From Salinilacustrithrix flava (GTDB lineage: Bacteria; Actinomycetota; Acidimicrobiia; Acidimicrobiales; Salinilacustritrichaceae), in NCBI RefSeq assembly GCF_041228405.1, contig NZ_CP133888.1:1736001-1800000 (forward strand): a DNA stretch of 64,000 bases. The letters are read 5' to 3'. The notes below the pieces were generated by a model. That model saw only the letters and a list, made by a program, of their open reading frames with translations, made no database searches and had not been told where the DNA came from. Shown piece after piece: positions 30,197 to 37,853 of this stretch. The first letter of the stretch is position 1; every line of letters starts with the position of its first letter. Made by a program: the position numbers and the translations under genes.

Positions 30197-30820
30197 TCAC
30201 TCGAGGCCGGCGCCCTTCCGGAACTGCTCGGTCGTGTTGATGTGCGGGAAGGGCTCGGCGGGGACGGGCAGGTCGAGCGCGGCGCAGATCGGCTCCCACC
30301 CGTCGCCCGTCTTCCAGACGAGCAGCCGATCGGCCGGGGCGCTGGTCCGCACGTCGGCGTTCCACGCCTCCACCGCGGCCATGAGGGCGTCCCGGGCGAG
30401 GAAGTCGGGGGTGAAGTCCTCGAACATGGCGACGGCCATGTCCCACCAGTCGTCGACGCCGGGGGTGGGCCACTCGTCCCGGGGCTTCTTGAACGTCTCG
30501 AGGATGGTCTGGTCGGCGGAGCGGAACCACTCGTCGGCCGGGCGCTCGGAGTGCAGGACCAGCGCATCCGGGTAGGCCTCGGCCAGCTCCTTCCAGCACG
30601 CGGCCGACGGCCAGTCCACCGTGGCGGCGAAGCCGTCGAAGAGGTCGTCCCAGTCGGTGCGCTCCCCCTGGATCGCCGCGGTCCAGCGGGCCGGGTGCTC
30701 GGGCCGGGGGAAGCACTCCATCATGTGGTAGCAGGGCTCGCCGAGCAGCAGCTCGAGCGCGTCCTTGAGCGACCTCGTCCCGGTGCGGCCGAGACCGCTT
30801 CCCACCACCCGCAGCGCCAT
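30197..30820 (-). CDS. Sulfotransferase family protein
   Basis: The protein has 207 residues. The N-terminal VVGSGLGRTGTRSLKDALEL is the 5'-phosphosulfate-binding loop of bacterial/NDP-type sulfotransferases. LVLHSERPADEWFRS is the 3'-phosphate motif, and LLVWKTGDGWEPICAALDLP is the conserved C-terminal part. The substrate is unknown. It lies in a minus-strand group with a fatty-acid hydroxylase and a TetR regulator, 15 bp after the hydroxylase stop. Confidence 0.82.
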   Translation of the reverse strand: MALRVVGSGLGRTGTRSLKDALELLLGEPCYHMMECFPRPEHPARWTAAIQGERTDWDDLFDGFAATVDWPSAACWKELAEAYPDALVLHSERPADEWFRSADQTILETFKKPRDEWPTPGVDDWWDMAVAMFEDFTPDFLARDALMAAVEAWNADVRTSAPADRLLVWKTGDGWEPICAALDLPVPAEPFPHINTTEQFRKGAGLE

Positions 30821-30835
30821 GGCGCCCAGTTTGGC

Positions 30836-31474
30836 CTAGAGCGTCGGTGCCTGGTTGGCGAACGCGAGCTCCCGGTCCTGCTCGCGCTGGTCGTCGTCGA
30901 GGGGACGGGTGCCGCGCACCTCGTAGGTGGCGCGGTACTCGGGGAGCACCTCGCCGTGCTCGTCGACCATCCACCGCATCGCCATGCGGCGCGGGACGCG
31001 CACCACGTCGACCTCGACGTAGGTGCCGAAGACGTGGTCCCAGAACGGGGTCGTGACCCCGTGGTTCTTCAACGGCGCGTGGAAGTGGTGGGTGAAGTGG
31101 TGCTTGCGCACCATGTGCTCGTAGCGGTTGGCGTACGGGCGGCGGTGCGCCCGCCAGTGGACGAGGTCGTAGAAGCCGTAGGCCACCAGGTAGCCGATCC
31201 CGACGCCCCAGCCGAGGTCGGCGGTGCCGGCCAGGCGGCCGAGGAACGGGATGAGGCCGAGGGACACGAGCAGCACGCCGGTCCAGGAGAGGTACCAGCT
31301 CTCGAGCACGGTGTCCTCGGAGCCGTGGTGGCGGAGGTGCTCCCGGGAGCCGTAGTTGCTGCCCCGGGCCTCGTGGAACGCGAAGCGGTGCAGCACGTAC
31401 TCCATGAAGCTCCACAGCACGATCCCGGCCGGCAGGCCGAGGGCGAGGAGGACGGGGGAGTCGGGGGAGGGCAT
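30836..31474 (-). CDS. Sterol desaturase/fatty acid hydroxylase family protein
   Basis: The protein has 212 residues and is a membrane di-iron enzyme. The His clusters are visible in order: HRFAFH (near residue 29), HLRHH (near 46), HWRAHRR (near 106) and HFTHHFH (near 126). Several membrane helices lie between them. It probably hydroxylates or desaturates a lipid. The ATG overlaps the TetR stop by one base, so the two are cotranscribed and probably under TetR control. Confidence 0.87.
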   Translation of the reverse strand: MPSPDSPVLLALGLPAGIVLWSFMEYVLHRFAFHEARGSNYGSREHLRHHGSEDTVLESWYLSWTGVLLVSLGLIPFLGRLAGTADLGWGVGIGYLVAYGFYDLVHWRAHRRPYANRYEHMVRKHHFTHHFHAPLKNHGVTTPFWDHVFGTYVEVDVVRVPRRMAMRWMVDEHGEVLPEYRATYEVRGTRPLDDDQREQDRELAFANQAPTL

Positions 31475-32262
31475 CAGGGATCGGTCCCTTCGGGGATGGG
31501 GCGGGCGAGGGGGGCGGCAGCTTCGAGGCCGTCCACGACGTGGTGGGCGGTGTCGAGGGGTCCGGGCGCCGCACCCCAGCCGCGCAGCAGCGCGTCGAGG
31601 ACGTGGCGTCCGGTGGCGGTCGGGTCGAGGAGGTCGTCGTCCCAGCGCTGCACCACCCGCAGCTGCACGCAGCCGGTGAGGGCGGCGGCGAGGGCGATGG
31701 TGCGGCGATCGGCGGGCTCTGTGTCCCCGAGCGCACCGGTCCGGGCGGCTGCGGCCAGGCGGGCCTCGGCCAGGCCGAGCAGGCGCATGGCGGCCGGCAC
31801 GACGCGGCCGGCCTCCTCCGGCGGGACGGACTCGGTGACGTCGGAGAGCAGCAGGAGCAGCAGCTGCATCTCCTCGGGGTACGCCTGTGCCGCGGTGAGC
31901 CAGAACCGGCCGAAGGCCACGACCGGGGCCAGGCGGGCCGCATCGTCGTCGGCGCCGTCGAGGGCGCGGTCGACGTCGGCGCCGAGCAGCGCGGCCGACG
32001 TGGCCAGGCGCTCGATGGCCTCCCGCTGCACCTCGGCCACCAGCGCGCCCTTGGACGGGAAGTACGTGTAGACGCTGCCGACGGCGGCGCCGACCTCCTG
32101 GGCCAGGCGCTGCATGGTGAGGGCGTCGAGGCCCTCGGCGAACACGAGGGACAGCGCGGCCCGCAGGTAGGCGCGGTGCCGGGCCAGCCGGTTGCGCTCG
32201 CGCGCGCCGACCGGCGCCGCCGGCGCGGCGTGGGGGTCGGGGACGGCCGAGAGCTGAACCAC
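31474..32262 (-). CDS. TetR family transcriptional regulator
   Basis: The protein has 262 residues. The N-terminal helix-turn-helix domain occupies residues about 25-75 (AALSLVFAEGLDALTMQRLA, then VGAAVGSVYTYFPSKGALVA); the remainder is a helical ligand domain of unknown specificity. The only plausible start is GTG 32262, which lies within the first of two palindromes at 32254-32286, so the repressor is expected to cover its own start. It heads a minus-strand operon with the fatty-acid hydroxylase and probably the sulfotransferase. Confidence 0.88.
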   Translation of the reverse strand: MVQLSAVPDPHAAPAAPVGARERNRLARHRAYLRAALSLVFAEGLDALTMQRLAQEVGAAVGSVYTYFPSKGALVAEVQREAIERLATSAALLGADVDRALDGADDDAARLAPVVAFGRFWLTAAQAYPEEMQLLLLLLSDVTESVPPEEAGRVVPAAMRLLGLAEARLAAAARTGALGDTEPADRRTIALAAALTGCVQLRVVQRWDDDLLDPTATGRHVLDALLRGWGAAPGPLDTAHHVVDGLEAAAPLARPIPEGTDP

Positions 32263-32286
32263 GTTCAGAGTCTGAACGACGTTCAG
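32254..32286. promoter_or_regulatory. Tandem palindromic operator of the TetR gene
   Basis: Two 15-bp sites, CTGAACCACGTTCAG (32254-32268) and CTGAACGACGTTCAG (32272-32286), share perfect CTGAAC/GTTCAG arms around 3 bp and are separated by 3 bp, so their centres are 18 bp apart. The TetR start codon lies inside the first. On the minus strand TTGACG (32298-32293) lies just upstream and can serve as -35, making the operator overlap the core promoter. The divergent gene at 32341 is close enough to share control. Confidence 0.75.
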
Positions 32287-32340
32287 TCTCGGCGTCAACC
32301 CCGAGACGGGCCGGCGTGGAGCCGGGTACCGTGTGGCGGC

Positions 32341-32718
32341 GTGGACTTCGACGACGTGATCCGCATCGGGACCGAGCTGCCCGACGTGGAGGTGTTGACG
32401 TCGTACGGCACGCCCGCCCTCAAGGTGCGCGGCAAGGCGTTCTGCCGCCTCTGGGGCGACGACGAGCGCGAGCGCAAGGGCCCCGACGTCGACGGCGAGG
32501 TCCTGGTCGTGTTCGTGGACGCGGCCGAGAAGCGGGCCTGGATCCAGACCTCCGACGGCGCCCTGTTCGACCAGGCCCACCACCACGGCCACGGCGCCAT
32601 GCTGGTGAAGCTGGACGAGGTCGACGAGGACCTGCTCCTCGACGTGCTCGAGCAGAGCTACCGGCTCAAGGCCCCTCGGACGCTGCTGCGCCGGTTGGAC
32701 GAGCTCGCGGGCCGGTAG
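32341..32718 (+). CDS. MmcQ/YjbR family protein
   Basis: The protein has 125 residues. VRGKAFCRLWGDD and the C-terminal LLLDVLEQSYRLKAPRTLLRR fit the YjbR/CyaY-like fold (MmcQ/YjbR family), a small DNA-binding-like protein of unknown role. A TACCGT -10 box ends 8 bp before the GTG start, so the mRNA is probably leaderless. The last 53 bp overlap the tail of ctaG on the opposite strand. It is divergent from the TetR gene and may respond to the same operator. Confidence 0.8.
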   Translation: MDFDDVIRIGTELPDVEVLTSYGTPALKVRGKAFCRLWGDDERERKGPDVDGEVLVVFVDAAEKRAWIQTSDGALFDQAHHHGHGAMLVKLDEVDEDLLLDVLEQSYRLKAPRTLLRRLDELAGR

Positions 32719-33583
32719 GCGCACGCGCGGCGGTCGGCGACGGTGTCCGCTCGCCGGCCGAGCGGAACCAGCGGTGCAGCAGGAGCGCGAGCACGCCGAG
32801 GTGCACGGCGGCCGTGGGCACCCACATGATCGCCCCGGCCACCTGCTGGTCGGCGAGCGGGTCGATGCCCCAGCCCTCGGCGCCCTCGGCGTGGGACCCG
32901 TACCAGGGTCGGGTCGAGAGGGCGAGGAGGGCACCGAGGGCGCTGCCGTGCAGGGCGCTGAGCCCCAGCGACGCAGCGGACCACAGCATCTGGCGTCGGC
33001 GGGCCGCGCCGAGCACGGCAGACCAGAGCAGGGTTGCGCCGCCGAGCAGGGTGGCGTGCTCGAGCCCGTGGACGAGATCGGAGCGCAGCGCGGCCTCGTA
33101 CAGGGCAGGGACGTGCCACACGGAGAGCACGCCGAGACCGACCGATGTCGCCGCGAGGGGCCACCAGGGGATGCGCGCCACCAAGCGGGCCGCCGGTACC
33201 AGCACCTGATCGGCCCTGCGCAACGGCAGCACGCGCCGGATCGTGGCCACGGGTGCGGCGAGCACCAGCAGGGGCGCAGCCACCGCCGTGAGAAGGAGGT
33301 GCTGGACCATGTGGGCGGAGAACACCGTGCTGGCGGCCGCGTCGAGCGGCGAGGCGAGCGAAACCAGCAGCACCAGCACGGCGACGGCACCGAAGCCGGC
33401 GCGCCGGCGGACGAGCGCGGCGAGCGGTGCCCGGCTGCCGGCAGCCCGCGCACCCGCGGCGTACGCGAGCACGAGGGCGCCCACGGCCAGGAGCGCCAGC
33501 GGGTCGCCGCCCCAGGACGTCCGCAGCTCGTCCCGGGCCACGGCGCCGTGGGCGAGCACCGCAGCGGCGCCGACCGCGTTCAT
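32666..33583 (-). CDS. ctaG: Cytochrome c oxidase assembly protein, caa3 CtaG type
   Basis: The protein has 305 residues and about seven membrane helices. It matches the Caa3_CtaG family, with HMVQHLLLTAVAAPLLVLAAP near residue 87 and LSVWHVPALYEAAL plus HGLEHATLLGG in later helices; these histidines are thought to handle copper for the CuB/CuA sites. The ATG overlaps the stop of the cytochrome c gene (ATGA). It is the last gene of the eight-gene respiratory operon. The tail is Ala/Pro/Thr-rich and overlaps the convergent YjbR gene. Confidence 0.87.
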   Translation of the reverse strand: MNAVGAAAVLAHGAVARDELRTSWGGDPLALLAVGALVLAYAAGARAAGSRAPLAALVRRRAGFGAVAVLVLLVSLASPLDAAASTVFSAHMVQHLLLTAVAAPLLVLAAPVATIRRVLPLRRADQVLVPAARLVARIPWWPLAATSVGLGVLSVWHVPALYEAALRSDLVHGLEHATLLGGATLLWSAVLGAARRRQMLWSAASLGLSALHGSALGALLALSTRPWYGSHAEGAEGWGIDPLADQQVAGAIMWVPTAAVHLGVLALLLHRWFRSAGERTPSPTAARAPTGPRARPTGAAASEGP

Positions 33584-33963
33584 CGCAGGGACAGGAGGTA
33601 GGCGGCGATGTCCCGGGCGTCGGCATCGGTGACCCCGAGATCGGGCATCGCGGTGCCGGGCTCGACCGAGTCGGGATCCCGGATCCAGCGGACGAGGTTC
33701 TCGAGGTCGTTGGCCAGCGTGCCGGCGATGAAGGTCCGGTGACCCCAGCCCTCGAGCGGGGGGGCCACCAGCGAGTCGGCGCGCCGGATGCCGGGGATGC
33801 GGTGGCACGCCCCGCAGCCGTAGGCCTCGATCGCGTCGGCCCCGGCGGCCGGATCGCCCACGTCGGCCCCCGGGGGTCTGGGGGTGGGATCGTCCCGGCA
33901 CCCTGCGACGAGGAGGATCGCCGCAGCGACGGCGGGACCGATGGCACGGCGCCTCAGTGGCAC
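33580..33963 (-). CDS. Mono-haem cytochrome c lipoprotein
   Basis: The protein has 127 residues. A signal helix ends in a lipobox (VAGC, Cys22), followed by a Pro/Asp linker and one class I cytochrome c domain with CGACH at residues 50-54 and a likely axial Met in PGTAMPDLG. It is similar in type to the C-terminal domain of CtaC, so it may be an extra electron carrier between complexes III and IV. The GTG start overlaps the preceding gene by 10 bp. Confidence 0.82.
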   Translation of the reverse strand: MPLRRRAIGPAVAAAILLVAGCRDDPTPRPPGADVGDPAAGADAIEAYGCGACHRIPGIRRADSLVAPPLEGWGHRTFIAGTLANDLENLVRWIRDPDSVEPGTAMPDLGVTDADARDIAAYLLSLR

Positions 33964-34331
33964 GGGTGCACCACCAGCGCCGATGCCCCGACGAGCAGCG
34001 TGGTCAGCGCGAACAACCCGGCGAGCACCACGCCGGCCATGCCGAGGAACCGGACCACGGTCGGTCCGTCGTGCGATCGCGGGTCCCACAACGCCCAAGA
34101 TCGCCGGCCGGCGCCGCTGATGCCGGCGAGGGCGACGGCGGTGACCACGACGAACGCCCAGCCGTGGCGCCACTCGCAGGAAGGCGGCACGAGCAGGTAG
34201 CTGGCGTTGAGGTGGCCGAACCACAGCGCGGGCCCGACGCTCGCGAGGAGCAGGGCACGCACCGCCTCGGGCGGGGAGTGCGGCCGGCTGCCGGCGAACG
34301 CCGTGCGGGTGCGCGCCTCGGTGCCGGCCAC
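33954..34331 (-). CDS. Small membrane protein in the oxidase operon
   Basis: The 125-residue protein is not assigned to a named family. Three or four hydrophobic helices are visible (LLLASVGPALWFGHLNASYL, FVVVTAVALAGISGAG and the C-terminal VRFLGMAGVVLAGLFALTTL). PPSCEWRHG in the first loop and HPCH at the very end give two Cys/His pairs that could bind a metal; this is inference. It lies between the fused oxidase subunit and the cytochrome c, so it could be an accessory oxidase subunit or assembly factor. Confidence 0.6.
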   Translation of the reverse strand: MAGTEARTRTAFAGSRPHSPPEAVRALLLASVGPALWFGHLNASYLLVPPSCEWRHGWAFVVVTAVALAGISGAGRRSWALWDPRSHDGPTVVRFLGMAGVVLAGLFALTTLLVGASALVVHPCH

Positions 34332-34332
34332 G

Positions 34333-36849
34333 TCAGCCCCCGCTCCCGAGCAGCTGAGGCCAGCCGTAGACGACGCCGGCCACGGCGGCCCACGAGAGCG
34401 CGATGACCGTCCACCACGTCGCCGAGATCGCCGCGGCCGCCGACACCCACGGGTGGTCCCCGAGGCGGGCCGCCTGGTAGGCGGCGAACGCGTTGATGCC
34501 CACGCCGGCCAGTGCGATGACACCGACGAAGGCGTGGAGCACGAGCAGGCTCGCGTCGTGGGCGCGTTCGGTGCCGGACAGCCCGAGATCGGCGAGCATC
34601 GACGCGCCACCGGCGAGCGCCAGCACCCCGACCCCGGCCCCGAGGCCCAGCAGGCCCGCACCCGGCAGGCGATCGGCGCCGCGGTGGCGAGGCCGACCCG
34701 CTCGCACGGACGCGGCCGCAGCCAGGCAGATGATGCCGACCAGGACGGCGGGGCGCAGGGCGGGCAGCGGCGGTGTCCCTTCCGGCGGCCACGTCTCCAC
34801 GCTGACCGCGAGGTAGAGGTGGGCGTAGCAGAAGTAGGCGAGGAGTACGGCGAGCACGGCGGCACCCGCCGCGGCACCCCACACGCCGGTGGAGCGCCGA
34901 CCATCGAGGACGTCGCCGAGCTCGTGGCGCCGCATGCCCACCGTTCCGGCCTCCGGGCGCACCCAACCGACGATGGCGGCAAGGGTCCCGGATGCGCCGA
35001 CGACCACGAGCGGGACGTTGTCGACCAGCACGCCCACCATCGCGACGGCCATGGCGAGCGCGGTCACGAGGGGCCAGTACGACGGCCCGGGAAGGAGCGC
35101 AACGCCGCGGAAGCGGCCGTCGACGGCGGTGGTGATCGGCTGCTCGCGGACCCCGGCCGGCGGGTCGGCCAGCCGGGCCAGCACGGCCTCGGCCGTCGGG
35201 TCGGCGCCCGCCGGCGCCGGGTTCCACAGCGGTTGGGCCGATGTCACCACGGGGGGGACGGCGAAGTTGTAGGGCGGCGGCGGCGACGACGTCGCCCACT
35301 CGAGGGTGTCGCCGCCCCACGGGTCGTCGACCGCCTCCGGCCCGGACCGTGCCGTGCGCACGAGGTTGGTGACGAAGACGAGCACCCCGGCGGCGAAGGC
35401 GAACGCTCCCAGCGTGGACAGCAGGTTCAGCGCACCCCACCCGTACTCGTCGGGGTAGGTGTAGAAGCGCCGGGGCATGCCCCGGAGGCCGAGGATGTGC
35501 TGGGGGAAGAACGCCACGTTGAAGCCGACGAACATCGTCCAGAACGCGACCTTGCCCAGGGACTCGCTCGGCTGGCGTCCCACCAGCTTCGGCCACCAGT
35601 GGTGCAGGCCGGCGAACAGGGGGAAGACCACGCCTCCGATGAGCACGTAGTGGAAGTGGGCGACCACGAAGTACGAATCGTGGACCTGGGCGTCGAAGGG
35701 GAAGGCGGCGACCATCACGCCGGTGATGCCACCGAGGGTGAAGATGACGATGAAGCCGGCGATGAACAGCAGCGGCGTCTCCCAGCGGGGGCGTCCGAAC
35801 CGGAGGGTGGCGAGCCACGCGAAGACCTGCACGCCGCTCGGGATGGCGATGAGCGCGCTCGACACGGCGAAGAACGCGAGGACCAGGGGTGGCAGGCCCG
35901 TGGTGAACATGTGGTGCACCCAGAGACCGAAGCTGAGGACGGCGATGGCGACCTGGGAGATCACGATGGCGGCGTACCCGATGATCGGCCGCCGGGAGAA
36001 CACCGGGACGATCGCCGAGATCACGCCGGTCGCCGGCAGGAGCATGATGTAGACCTCGGGGTGCCCGAAGATCCAGAACAGGTGCTGCCACAGCAAGGGG
36101 TTCCCGCCCCCGTCCGGGTCGTAGAACGGCGCTCCGGTCTTGCGCTCCACCTCGAGCAGCAGCGAGGCGACCACCACGGCCGGGAACGCGAACAGGATCA
36201 TCGCCGACATCACCAGCTGGCTCCAGGCGAACAGCGGCATGCGGTGCAGGGCCATGCCGGGTGCGCGGTGCCGCAGGATCACGATGACCAGCTCCAGCGC
36301 GCCGAGGATCCCCGAGATCTCGACCAACGTGACCCCGAGGAGCCAGAAGTCCAGGTTGCTGCCGGGTGAGTACTCGGGCCCGGCGAGCGGCGTGTAGGCG
36401 AACCAGCCCCCGTCCGGCACCGAACCGGTGACGAAGCTCCAGTAGAGGATGAACCCACCGAACACGTACAGCCAGTAGCCGAACGCGTTGAGCCTCGGGA
36501 ACGGCAGGTCTCGGGCCCCGACCATCAGCGGGACCAGGTACATGCCGAGGCCCTCGAGGATCGGCACGGCGAAGAGGAACATCATCGTCGTGCCGTGCAT
36601 CGTGAACAGGGCGTTGTACGCGTCGGGGCTGAGCACGTCCTGCTCGGGGCCGCCCAGCTGCCAGCGCATGAACATCGACTGGAGCCCGCCCACGAGCAGG
36701 AACCCGAGGGCGGTGAAGACGAACCGCCGGCCGATCTGCTTGTGGTTCACCGCCATCAGCCACCCGGGAAGCCCGGGAGGCGCCTGCCACGCGCTCGTGA
36801 GGCGCTCGGCCGGCTGCGCCCTGCCGGTGTCGACGTCGGCGGCGGTCAC
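34333..36849 (-). CDS. ctaD: Cytochrome c oxidase subunit I fused to a subunit III-like domain
   Basis: The protein has 838 residues. Residues about 20-570 are subunit I, with the haem-copper core GHPEVYIMLLP, WVHHMFTTG and HFHYVLIGG. The C-terminal 270 residues are helical and subunit III-like (CYAHLYLAVSVETWPP, then three further helices). The D-channel aspartate is kept (D114), but the usual entrance Asn is Met103 and the usual K-channel lysine position in IPSGVQVF is Gln341. The GTG overlaps the ctaC stop (GTGA). Subunit I/III fusion is known in caa3 oxidases. Confidence 0.92.
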   Translation of the reverse strand: MTAADVDTGRAQPAERLTSAWQAPPGLPGWLMAVNHKQIGRRFVFTALGFLLVGGLQSMFMRWQLGGPEQDVLSPDAYNALFTMHGTTMMFLFAVPILEGLGMYLVPLMVGARDLPFPRLNAFGYWLYVFGGFILYWSFVTGSVPDGGWFAYTPLAGPEYSPGSNLDFWLLGVTLVEISGILGALELVIVILRHRAPGMALHRMPLFAWSQLVMSAMILFAFPAVVVASLLLEVERKTGAPFYDPDGGGNPLLWQHLFWIFGHPEVYIMLLPATGVISAIVPVFSRRPIIGYAAIVISQVAIAVLSFGLWVHHMFTTGLPPLVLAFFAVSSALIAIPSGVQVFAWLATLRFGRPRWETPLLFIAGFIVIFTLGGITGVMVAAFPFDAQVHDSYFVVAHFHYVLIGGVVFPLFAGLHHWWPKLVGRQPSESLGKVAFWTMFVGFNVAFFPQHILGLRGMPRRFYTYPDEYGWGALNLLSTLGAFAFAAGVLVFVTNLVRTARSGPEAVDDPWGGDTLEWATSSPPPPYNFAVPPVVTSAQPLWNPAPAGADPTAEAVLARLADPPAGVREQPITTAVDGRFRGVALLPGPSYWPLVTALAMAVAMVGVLVDNVPLVVVGASGTLAAIVGWVRPEAGTVGMRRHELGDVLDGRRSTGVWGAAAGAAVLAVLLAYFCYAHLYLAVSVETWPPEGTPPLPALRPAVLVGIICLAAAASVRAGRPRHRGADRLPGAGLLGLGAGVGVLALAGGASMLADLGLSGTERAHDASLLVLHAFVGVIALAGVGINAFAAYQAARLGDHPWVSAAAAISATWWTVIALSWAAVAGVVYGWPQLLGSGG

Positions 36850-37853
36850 TCGAGGGACTCCAGGTACGCGACGAGCGCCCGGTGCTGCTCGGCGTCGAGG
36901 ACGGTGGGCGGCATCCGGTTTCCGGGCTTGATCCGCTGTGGGTCGGCGATCCAGCCGCCGAGGTTGCCCCGGTTGTTGGGGATGGTGTTCGCACCAAGGG
37001 TCAAGCGGCTGGCGATGTGGGTGAGGTCGGGGCCGACATCGCCGACGGCGCTGGTGCCGCGCACGGTGTGGCAGCTCGCGCAGCCGAGGGTCGCGAAGGC
37101 CTCGGCCCCGTCGCGTTCGGCGCTGGTGCTCGGCGTCCCGGCCTCGGCTGCCTCGCGCTCCGACCACGCCTCGAACTCCTCGGCGTCGTGGGCCACCACG
37201 AGCAGCTTCATGTGGGCGTGCTGGATGCCGCAGAACTCCGCGCACAGCCCCTCGTAGCGACCGGGCTCGTCGGCGTCGATCACGATGTGGGTGTCCTCAC
37301 CCGGGATCAGGTCGACCTTGCCGTGCAGGTTCGGCACCCAGAAGGAGTGGATGACGTCCTCGCTGGTCATGGAGATCCGCACCTCCCGGTCGACGGGGAT
37401 GTGGATCTCGTTCGCCGTCACCGCCCCGGTGTCGGGGTACCGCACCTCCCACCAGAACTGGTGGCCGACCAGCTCGACGTGGAGCACGTCCTCGCCGCCG
37501 CGCGACCACAGCCGGTCGCCGATGACGAGCGTCAGCAGGGACAGGGGGAGGACGACCACCACGGGGAGGAGGACGCCGCCGAGCAGCATCCAGCGGTGAC
37601 CGGCCCGCTCCGACGCGTCGTCGGCGGTCAGGGGTGCCGAGGACCTGTCGCCGGCAGGCGCACGTCGCCGACTGCGCCAGAGGACCACGAGCACGAGCGC
37701 GAAGACCGCCGTCCCGAGGCCGAGCATGATCCACCACAGGACGGCGATCTCCCGGGCTCCCCGTCCGGCCGGGTCCAGCGCGCTCGGGTCTCCGCCGCAG
37801 GCGGCGAGGACGGCGCCCGCCGCGAGCAGGGCTGCGCCGCGCCGGGGGCTCAC
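36846..37853 (-). CDS. ctaC: Cytochrome c oxidase subunit II with C-terminal cytochrome c domain (caa3 type)
   Basis: The protein has 335 residues. Order: lipoprotein signal with lipobox ending at Cys19, two membrane helices, the CuA domain with VGHQFWWEVRYP and the CuA ligands in CAEFCGIQHAHM, then a cytochrome c domain with CASCH and a Met-containing KPGNRMPPTVLDA. Electrons enter here from the bc complex and pass to subunit I. The GTG overlaps the qcrB stop (GTGA). Confidence 0.94.
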   Translation of the reverse strand: MSPRRGAALLAAGAVLAACGGDPSALDPAGRGAREIAVLWWIMLGLGTAVFALVLVVLWRSRRRAPAGDRSSAPLTADDASERAGHRWMLLGGVLLPVVVVLPLSLLTLVIGDRLWSRGGEDVLHVELVGHQFWWEVRYPDTGAVTANEIHIPVDREVRISMTSEDVIHSFWVPNLHGKVDLIPGEDTHIVIDADEPGRYEGLCAEFCGIQHAHMKLLVVAHDAEEFEAWSEREAAEAGTPSTSAERDGAEAFATLGCASCHTVRGTSAVGDVGPDLTHIASRLTLGANTIPNNRGNLGGWIADPQRIKPGNRMPPTVLDAEQHRALVAYLESLE

